Below are positions 1 through 10,759 of a stretch of DNA of 64,000 bases, piece after piece. Where the stretch lies: NCBI RefSeq assembly GCF_030272615.1, contig NC_081414.1, forward strand, positions 817,294,396 to 817,358,395. Reading direction: 5' to 3'. This DNA is from Cryptomeria japonica. Its lineage: Eukaryota; Streptophyta; Pinopsida; Cupressales; Cupressaceae. The position numbers and the translations under genes were made by a program. The first letter of the stretch is position 1. Each line of letters starts with the position of its first letter. The notes beneath the pieces are model-generated. The model was given only the letters and a program-made list of their open reading frames with translations, did no database searches and had not been told where the DNA came from.

Positions 1-79
1 GTTGTGACCTATCCGCGGAGGCTATGACCACCGTCGTGGATGCAAGCCCGCAATGTCCACACAGTGGATGCAGGGTCCA

Positions 80-200
80 TGCGGCCACCATGACGTCACA
101 GGTCTCTGCAGCCACACGGTGGTCAGAAGTCTCTGCGGCCACACAGTGGTCGCAAAGCTTTGTGGCCACCGGTGTGGTTGCAGACCTCCAAGCTGTGGCC
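80..200. repeat. GC-rich degenerate minisatellite, about four units of 27-33 bp
   Basis: Units share a core like GCCACACGGTGGTC followed by AGTCTCTGCG, with variants starting near 83, 110, 137 and 165. The block lies in the GC-rich end of the long LTR. A comparable GC-rich block without obvious periodicity occupies 7670-7870 in the other LTR. It may correspond to the LTR promoter region, which is inference only. Confidence 0.45.
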
Positions 201-1227
201 CATGGAGGAAAGGGGGGGCGGGTTGAGCCTCGGCTCCTCCGCCCTCGAAAACCCAATCCGCCCAAATAAATTTCAATTTAAAATTTATTTTATTTTTATC
301 TTTTTAATACAAACTTTAAAAAAAGTAAAACCCCAGTCTTATATATTCATAGTCTTACATAGAGACTCAAACAAATTTTCCAAAATACCAAAGGTATTAA
401 AAAATATACAAATTTTGTTTAATAACCAGACGAATATAGACAATTTTCCTCAAAAAAATGAGCTTTTTCAACAACAACACCAGATTTCTTCCAAAACCAA
501 ACAATCTTGATGAAACACAAAAATCAAAGAGATAAGCAAGAATCCTACCTCATTAAGCAATCCTGGAAAAGATCTGATGAAGAGCCCAACCTCCAAGCTC
601 AAGAAATTTCTTCTCCTCCAAAATCCCCAAATTTTCATTCCCAAAAATAATCTCCAAAAATATTTTCCAAAAATATCTCTCCAAAAATAATCCTTTCAAA
701 AATATTTTTCAACCCTAGGTTAAATGGAAGATTGTTGACCAAAATTTTTATTTTTGAATTTAAAATACTTTCTTTAAAATAAAATTCAAAACTCATTCTT
801 TCAACAAATCAAATATACTAAACTTGCTTTTCTTTTAAAAATTGATTTTCTCAATTAATTGAAACTAGCATTTCTATTTCCAAAATGCCAAAGAGATTAA
901 ATTATTTCTATTTCGAATAAAATTTAATCTTTCCTTTCGAAATGCATAAACTGAATAAATTTATCATTTAAAATTAACCATTTAATCGAACTTGCTACCA
1001 ACTTGAATTGAGCAATTCCAATTAATGATTAATCCACAAAGGGGACCTAATTAATTTAGTCCCTTAATTACTAATGCGTAAACACACATTTAATCAAATT
1101 AAATACTAAGGATTAAATACTCAATTTTACCACACTCAAAGCATGCAACCCAAGAAAACCAACCAGATACACGAACCGCTCACCCAACCAAAGGGAATAC
1201 TAATGGATGATTGATGATGCTCACTTG

Positions 1228-2135
1228 AGCATGACTAGGATAAAATGAGGGTCTTACGACCACCTAATCCAATCTCTAAGGACTAAAGAGATACACTCAA
1301 ACTTGCGAATCCATGTGGAGATGAACCTCGTAGCTATACAGTACTGTACCTACAATCTCCTACAACCATGAGTCATACATGCATACATATATATATTTAA
1401 TGAAAGTGTTAGCCCGAGATTAATAACACGAATCAGGAGAACAAATAAACTTACATAAGAATTGATGTGAAAACTACATTAATAGCTACACACAATAATC
1501 ATAACATCTGACTATAACATTACAACATGGTAAACTAACCAAGGTCAAATCGATATTAGACTCTTATTAGGGCAGGGGTACTACAGAGCATGACTAGGGG
1601 TAACACGAAGGGTTTAAGAACTTATCTTCTCCCACATCCATTGAATCAATAAGGTACACTCAAACCTATGAAACCAGGTGAAGTTGATACCTCATACCCA
1701 CACGGTACTCAAACCTACAATTTCCTGCATCACTGATACACACATGCATATATTCATAAAAAACATGGTAAACACATTGGTGAAGGAGAATCATGACTTC
1801 TCATGTCTCACCATAGTGAGTGACAAGAACCCATGTCCCCACACCCCATACACGCACATACATGATACATTCCCATTGTACACAACATGCATAAGGGAAA
1901 TGACTCATTCCATAATCATTAATGTGTAACTAAAATCAATATTTAATCATCATCAATAAATTAATGCATAATCATCATTAACTAGAACACACACACATTA
2001 AAGCATACGTCATCATGATAGCATACTAGCGGCACACAAATATCATGACCAAGGGAGGATCCTACAAAGGTACTAAAAAGTCAAACTTAGTCAAATTATG
2101 CACGTGAACAGTACAATCGAGGAATGGGCACTACA
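1228..2135. repeat. Diverged tandem duplication inside the left LTR
   Basis: GAGCATGACTAGG occurs at about 1228 and again at about 1588. Each copy continues through similar phrases ('acactcaaac', 'cctacaat', 'catgcata') and ends in a GG-rich GTACTACA or GCACTACA terminus (near 1585 and 2135). The right LTR has only one such end. The left LTR has therefore gained either a tandem duplication or a second nested LTR end. Confidence 0.5.
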
Positions 2136-2145
2136 TCCTCCCCCG
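2136..2145 (-). promoter_or_regulatory. Polypurine tract of the LARD-like element
   Basis: The minus strand reads CGGGGGAGGA directly before the LTR start TGTAGTGCCC. This is the expected plus-strand priming site of an LTR retrotransposon and fixes the minus orientation of the element. Confidence 0.6.
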
Positions 2146-5100
2146 CTACGATTTGACTTTCTCTTGGAAGTCGTAACTAGGTTAGGAACATAGGGACACC
2201 ACAAGTCAAAGTATTCACATAATATAAGCCAAAATCTTGACTATATTGCAAGAAGTTGCAATCTATAAAATCAACCTACTAACATACCGAGATCAACATT
2301 CAAATCAACTATCTTAACAAAATTATTTCAATCCTCTTTAAACTCAAATAGGTTTTCAATAAATTTCCTTGCACAATCCTTAATTACTAAAAAGAAATGC
2401 GCTACACAAGCATGACAATAGTCACATCATCTATCACCATCTAGGTTAGACATGCCAAATATTTATTCAACTACTAGGAACCATAAATTCATTAAGTATT
2501 CACATAAGTCATACAATATCTATTGAAATTCTTATCCAAAGCATATAACACAGAGTACAAACATCATAACTTACTCTACCCAAACATGAAAAACACTCTT
2601 ATCACATCAACACTCATCGTAATGATGAAAATTTCACATCTGATATATCATCTTACACATATATTTTCCTTCCTACATTACTAGGGCAACATATCATACT
2701 CAAGGTTAAATACACAAATTCCATCATTAAAAGGGTAGCATACTACCTTAAGGGTCCATAATGTATAGACATAGAAAGCATAAAGGTTCATGGTATAAAA
2801 CTAAAATAATAGTAACACCACAACATAAAAAATTAAGGCATAATACAATCTCATTCTAAGCGAGCAAGTGAACATAATTTAGATACAACGACGCTTAATG
2901 TCAACTTAATTCAAATAGAATCGATGTAGGCATTCCAACACACTCATCAAAGCAATGAGTTTGCAAATCCTTTGCAATTATCCAAGGTGTAATGCACAAT
3001 TCATTAAATCCAGTTTACACTTCTATCTAATAAATCTTTGATACAAATGATTATAAATGAGTTTCATCATAGAAATTCACTTTTAGTTTTCTTAATTTAA
3101 TATAAAATTATTGATTACCTCGTTATGCCTAAATCCAACCTTCGTGGCGTTCTCCCTTAGCACACTATCAGAGGTTCTAACGAACATGATAGAAATATCA
3201 CTTAACACATAACTAGGCCTAGCTAATTCAAACACTCAAAATGACCACCTGACACCCCAGGCGATAGTAATTCCAAATTAAATTACCAAATCCACAATGA
3301 AAAAAATGAAAGATGTTGGCAATCTCCAAATTCAACAAAATTGAAAACATGACAAGAGTCATAATTAAAATAAAAATAAATGCAAATTTAGTGGTCATTT
3401 CGTAATAAGAAATCTCAAAATAAAATACTAGCCCCATAATTACATAACACTATTCAAAAGACAGTTAAAACACTGTTGTGATCAAAACTCAAAACAAGGT
3501 GACCATCTTTAGTCACACCTTTGGGAGTAACCGCCACACAAAACCCAAGGTCCCATGTCCTGAGTGCGATAGAGAGTGAAAATTTAGACATTTAAGGCTA
3601 TTACACTAACTATATTTCTTTATCAATGCAATCTTGTATACACAAGAAAGTTCATCTAACTATCCTTTATGTAGACATACATATGTCAGGAGGTAATAAT
3701 ATGTCATTGCACACAAATAAAGAATACATTTATTATGTAAATTTCATTCTACATGATATCATATTACCAAGTAATCACATTCCTAGCATTATCCTTTTCA
3801 AGCAACTCTTAAGCATAAATTCCAAATTGTTTAATGTTTTCCAAACTCACAATCTAAAATTAATAACACTTGGATGCGCTATATCTGTCACCATTTATCC
3901 ACTCTACTAGGATTTTCATTAAATAACACATTCTTTGCAATTCAAATTAAATAAGGAAGTAGCATCATTTCTATATCTTTCACTAATTCCACTTAGCATT
4001 CATATTCACATTACTAACCATGCACATTTTCTTTACAAAGCTTAAGACTTCCATCTTTCCACATGAAGCCAACACACAAAAATACAATTTCATATGCTTT
4101 ATACACATTCTACATGTCATGCATAAATCTATCCCAATCAATACTAGTTTCTCTAACATGATATGTTAAGTGACAAAATCATATAAATAATCACAATATA
4201 CATGCAAAATGTATTCCACTTACCCGTAAATGTACTTTTCATGATATCCTAATATGCGATGTAACACTTTGGATTCTTAGTGCAGAATTGATCAAACATT
4301 CCTTATCATAACCCTATAATAATTATTGACAAGCAATTAGATACTTCTATTTAAATCAATGCATTATTTAGCAACGTTTCTTTGTATCTTTATAACTAGA
4401 TAGAGAGAGGAGGAAGAGAGTTTGATAGTCGACCCATTTCATACATATGCACAAAAATCAACAAGGTCACACAAGCATGCTTAAATTCCTCTCTATATTC
4501 CTATCATCTTTATTATATTATTTTCATTTCAATATTGTTTTAAAAGAATGCCAATTGGCCTATTATGAAATTTCCAAATATTATGGATGCTACTGAATGT
4601 CCTAATTTTCTAAAAATGAAATCAAGACAAACAATCTTTTCTTTCATGCAAGAACTCTTGTGAAAACTCAGTACTCCTACTCAATACGAAAAAACATCAT
4701 TATCTGCAACCTTTTAGTGAAAAACCAAGTACAAGAAGAATATGGAAGAGGAGCTACCAACTAAATGATACATAATTATGCATGTACATCAAACATGGGT
4801 TTCATTTGCACCTTCTATTCATACTAAGTCAATTATATATATCCAAAAGCAAGTATATTATTGCATTGTTTGAATAAATCATCATTTGCGTCGATATTAT
4901 GAAACACATAATGAAATCTTTAATGAAAACACATCAATTCCCTCCCAGAACCTATAACATGACCCTATTTACACATTTGATTACAAACAAGTCAGTTTCA
5001 CATAACAACTATACGTACATTATTGCACAATGCTTAAGATACAAATTCATTATGTTACTCCTACAATACACATGGTGAATTCCTTTATGAAAAACATACA

Positions 5101-5520
5101 ATTTCCTCCCAATATCCATTATGATTTTATTTTATTTTAATTCATAGCCCTCTTATTATCCAAATGCATAGTAGAATCATTAGGCTCACACAAGGGTTCA
5201 AGAAGTCACAACATTCACTTGCAATCAAAAAACATACACAAGCGATAAATACACATAGCAACATTTTAATTCCTAGAGAGAAAGAGGAGGAAGGTTGATA
5301 TACATTAAATTCACTACATCATATGCACTCAACATCTACCATACAATTTCTTCAAGATCATGACACTAGGACCTCAATACAAGCACATTTCATACTTTCA
5401 AATTCAAGACAAGCACTATCCAACACAATGGGTTAGTCAAGAGAATACAATATCAAGAGTATACACATCACACCAACTAAGGGCACTAGCTACACCAGAG
5501 ATCCCAGTGTTTGCAACCTT

Positions 5521-5534
5521 TGGGTCTGAGACCA
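5521..5534 (-). promoter_or_regulatory. Candidate primer-binding site of the LARD-like element
   Basis: The minus strand reads TGGTCTCAGACCCA two bases inside the LTR end GGCATTACA. Binding sites start with TGG, the complement of the CCA end of a tRNA, so position and sequence fit. The stretch is also partly palindromic. I cannot name the tRNA. Confidence 0.45.
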
Positions 5535-6429
5535 AATGTAATGCCCTGCCAAGAAACCCTAAAGGATTCAACTAAAACTATCAAAAAGAGTGCAATTTTT
5601 TATTTTTAACATTAAAGAACTTAAAGATGCATTAAATTAAATATTACAATAACATTTGCATAAGCAGAAGACTTAACTTAAACACCTAAAGGGTTTCCAA
5701 TGAAGATTACTTGATTAATCCAATGAACATTAAGGTTTATTAATCTAATTAACAATGTGAATAATTAAACCTACTAATGAAAAAATGATTACCACAAGGA
5801 GATAGAAATTAAATTCCATAAGAGATTTAACTAGCATGTTAGAATATACACATCTGACATTAGCTACATTATATCATAATCCATATTACTGCATCTAATT
5901 GATAACTTCATACATGCATTTAAGATTAATATCATCTAAATTAAATTATACATTTAAACCAAATGGCATTCATATATCCAAAATAAAAAGGAACCAAATG
6001 AACACATACACCATACAACACCAACATTGATATCGGAGTTCACCTGTAATGGGCTACATCTCCGGGTCCACTTCAAATGCAAGACCCTTCTTAATAAATA
6101 ATGGGTGAAAAATACATAAGGTTCACATCAATTACACCCTGCCATCAAGGTGTACAAAAACAAATGATACATATGACCACATAGGGTCCAAGACATACAT
6201 GGATGATCCAAGAAGAAGAAAGAGGATCCATTTGAAACATAATATGGAGTAAATACAAGAGAACAATTGGAGCACCAGTGAAACTAAATCCTCACATTCT
6301 ATCATAAGTGTCACATGATCTAACATGAATATCAGGTACTCACAAAAAGCATAAACAACCATATATGACTCCCACAATAGTACTCCAAGAAAAAGCAACA
6401 TAAACTGCACACTAGTGAACACAAGGGAA

Positions 6430-6620
6430 GAGTGTCATCACATAGCTTGGTATGGTTACCCTGGTAGGCCTCCATAGGTCCCGGCCCCCATCCACTGGGT
6501 TACCCTGGCAACCTCTCCCGAACCTTTGGCCCCATCCAAGTCTCATGTGGACCCAAACAATCCTTTTGTGAGGACAAGGTTGTTGGTTTACCATTCCAGG
6601 CCTTCTCACTGCATCCTAAG
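6430..6620. repeat. GC-richer segment with a short internal duplication
   Basis: GGTTACCCTGG occurs twice, near 6455 and 6502, each followed by a C-rich stretch. The segment is much richer in G and C than its surroundings. I see no protein similarity; it is probably part of the long LTR. Confidence 0.3.
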
Positions 6621-7605
6621 TCTATACTAGCACTCAACTCATGCATGAGGCATAATTATCTTACTTAGTGTTTCCATCTACCAAACCCCCTAATAAATTA
6701 TTAAGTTATCACTTTCTTAGACAAACTTTCGATGGGTTATCCTACTTACCAGTTTGGGCGTGACCCCCACTCAAAAGCCACTCTCCCATATGACACTTAA
6801 CCACAAATCAGACAACTCCCAAAACCAAGGTATACACAAGAAATAGTATATGGAGTTAAAAGTAATAGAAAACCACTTGGCCAAACAAGCCCTTGTACAT
6901 AGATAACCAACTGATGACTCTCTGACTAGAGACATGACCAGTTACGAATCAACCACATGAAAACAGTCAATACTCGAAATCAAGGACTTGCAATTTTCAA
7001 AAGCAAATGTGAATACAGTAAATGAAAATACACATCTTTGCTACTCTAATGTGATGTTAATTTTTTCATTTCATTAAAATACAAATTGGCCAAAGTTTTC
7101 TAATCAATCTAAATTTTCAAAATACATCATTGAAAAAATCATCATTACATAATAATTTCAATACCAAAATTACAATTATATAATTTTCCTATTTTCCAAT
7201 ACATATAAAAATATTAAATTAATCAATATTTCTCTAAAATGAAAATATCATTAAATTTCCAACTATATCTATTTTTTTTTCATTTCCCATTTCCAAATTC
7301 CCCAAGTAATATATTATTTAATATTCAAATTTTACAAATAATACATTATTTAATATTCAAGATTTTTAAATAATATTTTATTTAATTTTCCAAATTTCCA
7401 AATAAAATGTTATTTAATTTTCCAAATTAAAATAATCATTTCCATTTTCTTTCAAAATAACTTATCTATTCTATCAATTTCCAAATGACATATGTTTCTC
7501 CATGCATAATAAAAATATATATAAACAAAAAACTATATATATATATATATATAAATTAAAAACTAACATAAAAAAAACTTTTTAAAACAAAATAAAATTA
7601 AACTT

Positions 7606-7607
<2 letters not shown>

Positions 7608-7661
<54 letters not shown>
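7608..7661. repeat. (TG)n microsatellite, about 27 units
   Basis: An uninterrupted TG dinucleotide run, preceded at 7531-7552 by an (AT)n run. Overlapping frames reading poly-His/Thr are translations of this repeat and not genes. Confidence 0.95.
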
Positions 7662-7663
<2 letters not shown>

Positions 7664-8841
7664 GAAAATAGCCCACCCACGTGGGCTCCCTTATTAATGG
7701 GAAGGGAGGCTGTTGTGGGGACCATGTCATGGTCTCCCAACAACCTTGGCTGTTGGAGGCCATGACATGCCCTCCACAGTCGAGGCCTCTCCCCATGGCC
7801 TGGGGAAGCTACGACTCCCCCAATCATGGGTCAAGGGCCATGGCTTGCCAAACCCCCCCCGCCCCCCCTCCCCAATATAATTAATTTTTTGCATTTTTTA
7901 AAAAAATTTAAAACAAACCCCCATCCATTGTGTATAATCTCAGAAGTTTTCTAAGAAATTTTTTGGGAAATCTTTCCAGAATACATTATGATTTTTATTG
8001 TTTTAAACAGTAAACTCCAAACACATAAAAAATCATAAAATGATAGGGAAAATAAAAAGGGAATGCAACTCTTTGAAAATAACGAGAGGATGAATATCAA
8101 ATTCTTTTGAAACACTTTCTCTTCCAGACAACTAAATTTGGCAAAATTTTGCCAGCATAACCCTCATATTGGGCAAATTTCAAATAAATGAAACACTAAT
8201 TACACATTGAATAAACTAATTTTACCATTCAAACACTAAATGAGAGAATAAAAAATGAAATATTTCTTCATCTATTTTTTTGGTTTTAAACTCCAAGAGA
8301 TTTCACCCAAATCTAATTTTTAAATCCAGTCTTTCCATAAACAAGAAATTTAGATTTGGGGATAGACTAAAACTGTTCTAAAATCATACTAATTTTACCT
8401 TACAAAACTAAATTAATGATTCAAACAAATCTGACATCAAATCTCCTCACATAAAAATTTCTTCATACAAATAAAATTTTCAACAAAACATAGACATTAA
8501 AAAAAAATAGAATACAACCTGATGAGCTATCCTGGAAGAAATATGAGATGAGCCCAACTTGCAAGTCAAGAAATTCTTCCTCCATCTTCCAACCAAAATC
8601 CCCAAAAATTTTCAATCCCCCAAAACAACTTTTTTTTAAAATTTCATTGAAAATATAGGTTAAAAGGAAAATTTTGACCTAAAAATCCATTTTAGGTTGA
8701 AATTATTTTTTACCAAATAAATCATTTCCACAAAGTTAATATTCAAAAATGCTTTTTCCTCTCCAAAATTTGATTTTTTAAATTTTATATAAAACATCAA
8801 ATTTACATATTCAAAGTCAATGGTAAGATATTTTGGAGATA

Positions 8842-10015
8842 TTTTTTTTTTTTCAATAGAAGTGGGCAAGCCACTAAACTGTTTTTATTAAATTTAATAA
8901 TTTTTACAACGGGTTCAAAAGGCATACCGATAGGAAAGAACCCACAAGAAAACCTTCGGTTATCGCCTTAAATAAAAACCTAAAACTACCCTTACAAAAT
9001 AGCTGTTACATATCCAGACGATCCATATACCCACCCAAACCCATACAATTTGAACTATACAAAGAGGTCTCATAGGACATATCTAGATACAAAACCAGCT
9101 AGTTACAAAATGAAGAGTTGGATATCAAAATATAACTCCTCGAGAAGATCATGCAAAAACACCAAAGAGCCCATATACTTTTACCAATTTCGGAGCATTA
9201 GTTGGATACAAAATGAAGAGCAGGATACCTTAAAAAATCTCCTCAAAAAGATCATACAGAGACACTGAGGAGCCCATAACCATATTTGCATAAAAAAAAA
9301 TACCACACCACCAAGGAGCCCATAGCCATATCTACATCAAAAAACATACCACACCTCAAGAATATAGTAATCAGACATGTAAAAACCAAGAGCTAGTGCC
9401 TTCAATAGGAGGATCATGGTCTGCATCCAGAGGAGGAAAACCCTGAGAGGGAATTCCAACCGAGTAGGAGCAAAAAACAAGAAACTCAAAGAAAGTAATG
9501 AATGCAAAGCCTCAAAATCAACCCAAGATTTGTCCACAAACTGAGCAAGAACCCGATACAGAAGAAAATCCATAGAAGCCCTAGTATCATCCATGGTGTC
9601 ACATATTAGCCCCATTCTTAATTCAAACAATAATTGACCATACCAGCCATTACCCAAGAGCTCATGGTGAGGAAGAAAGCCACCATAATAAAAAGACCAC
9701 ACATCAAAATGGTAATTATCCAAGGTAGAAGAAACCATATCGCGATTACACAATGATGGAAATATGAATGTGGAAACCAGAAGTCAGATCAATTCAACAT
9801 CAAGTAAAACATCATGACATATTGTAACAAAATGAGATAAAAAATCAGAGTAAGAAATATTAGGACAAATTTCCAACCAATGACTCCCCAAGAGCTTGCA
9901 GAAATTACAAGCCACCTTAGAAGAAAACATGTTAAAAACCTTACCAAACTTTTCATAATTATCCACATTCTCTTCCTCTGAAACCCATATTTTAATTTTC
10001 TTAAAAAGTTTATTT
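8842..10015 (-). mobile_element. 5'-truncated LINE (non-LTR retrotransposon) 3' end
   Basis: The + strand has a T-run at 8842-8853 followed by CAATAGAAGTGGGCAAGCCAC. On the minus strand this reads as the typical plant LINE tail: a stop-rich 3' end, an AATAAA-like stretch, a short hairpin of GTGG and CCAC type, then poly(A). A second copy with the same 'cgataggaaagaacc' phrase lies at 16141-16735. The body contains three degenerate copies of a segment ending GAGCCCATA (near 9170, 9270 and 9320). The minus frame 9337-9753 (138 codons) is open, but I recognise no reverse transcriptase or RNase H motif in it. The right edge is placed where LTR homology resumes. No clear target duplication was found. 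Confidence 0.6.
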
Positions 10016-10345
10016 TTATAAATTCAAAATGCATAATACAATTACATTTCACAATTTGAATTGATCAACTCACTAGTTAATTGAATTTAAAGATTTGAAT
10101 ATCAACTAATCATTTAAAAGGGGTAGTCCATAATCATTAATGCATAATTAAAATCAATAGTTAATCATCATCAATAAATTAATGCATATTCATCATTAAC
10201 TAAAACACACACACATTAAAGCATATGTCATCATGATAGCATACTAGTTGCACATAAACATCATGACCAGTCTACAAAGGTACTAAAAAGTCAAACTTAG
10301 TCAAAATACACACGTGAATAGTATGATCGGGGAAGGGGTACTACA

Positions 10346-10759
10346 GGAAGGCCCCCAACCCATTACAAATTTGAAACACAAACCATCAAAAACTAAAATT
10401 GGAACAAAACTAGTCATAGAAATAGTAAAGCAAGAGCCAAATAGATTACATCGTATTTTGAATAAGGCTTTGGGACTACTTATGTAACACTCTAACCTGA
10501 AAAATAAGAAAACTTGTTAGTGAGATATTTCTTCTAATAATATTTATATATTCTTACTCAATTTAAAAATCAATATATAGATGGTGTAGTAACAATAACA
10601 AATCAATATATAGACCTATCTAGTAAGAATGAAAATATTGCTACAATGGAAAAGAGGGACATCCTCCATAAATATATTATATAATTTTAATAAGAATATA
10701 TATCAAATAACTATTATATAATAGGATTTTATTTTTTGGATGATAGAAGCTCTACCTTT
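10346..10759. other. 3' flank of the terpene synthase gene
   Basis: About 410 bases between the LTR end and the terpene synthase stop codon, AT-rich, with a short direct repeat around AATCAATATATAGA near 10570 and 10600. No gene is visible. Confidence 0.5.
10728..10733 (-). terminator. Candidate polyadenylation signal of the terpene synthase
   Basis: The minus strand has AATAAA about 27 bases after the stop codon at 10760-10762. The motif is common by chance in AT-rich DNA, so support is modest. Confidence 0.35.

Larger units (their letters stand above)
1..2135 (-). mobile_element. 3' LTR (window-truncated) of a non-coding LARD-like LTR retrotransposon
   Basis: This segment ends at 2135 in ACTACA and is followed at once by TCCTCCCCCG, whose reverse complement is a purine tract; that is how a 3' LTR looks on the minus strand. 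Segments 1912-2135 and 10128-10345 are clearly homologous, and so, more weakly, are 235-770 and 7860-8670 (the same phrases about 'cctggaa', 'gagcccaac' and 'caagaaat'). The two blocks are therefore the two LTRs of one element. The outer end lies left of the window, so no target duplication can be checked. The first 270 bases are GC-rich, unlike the rest. No reading frame here resembles a protein. The superfamily is unknown; a Ty3/gypsy derivative is likely from TGTA...TACA ends and the long LTR. Confidence 0.6.
2136..5536 (-). mobile_element. Non-coding internal domain of the LARD-like element
   Basis: About 3.4 kb of AT-rich sequence between a minus-strand polypurine tract (2136-2145) and a minus-strand primer-binding site (5521-5534). 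No reading frame above about 95 codons shows gag, protease, integrase or reverse transcriptase motifs. A terminal-repeat element with a long non-coding interior fits the LARD class, which relies on proteins from a partner element. A related start (purine tract next to a TGTA end, then 'tggaagtc') occurs at 45288-45340, so the family has at least two members in this window. Confidence 0.55.
5537..10345 (-). mobile_element. 5' LTR of the LARD-like element, about 4.8 kb, split by a LINE insertion
   Basis: It begins TGTAATGCCC at 5537 and ends GTACTACA at 10345, with TG...CA ends on both strands. A candidate primer site lies on the internal side. The LINE fragment at 8842-10015 interrupts it, leaving about 3.6 kb of LTR. 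Homology with the left LTR resumes right after the LINE ('aaatgcataa', then 'ttgaattgaxcaa') and continues to the terminus. The LTR carries an (AT)n run at 7531-7552, a (TG)n run at 7608-7661 and a GC-rich block at 7670-7870. No protein is recognisable. Confidence 0.55.

Noticed and set aside
7582-7884. Frames over the (TG)n run and GC-rich block
   Set aside because: Poly-His/Thr from the repeat and low-complexity GC sequence inside an LTR.
9337-9753. 138-codon minus frame in the LINE fragment
   Set aside because: I could not identify reverse transcriptase, RNase H or zinc-knuckle motifs, so it is not called as a gene.
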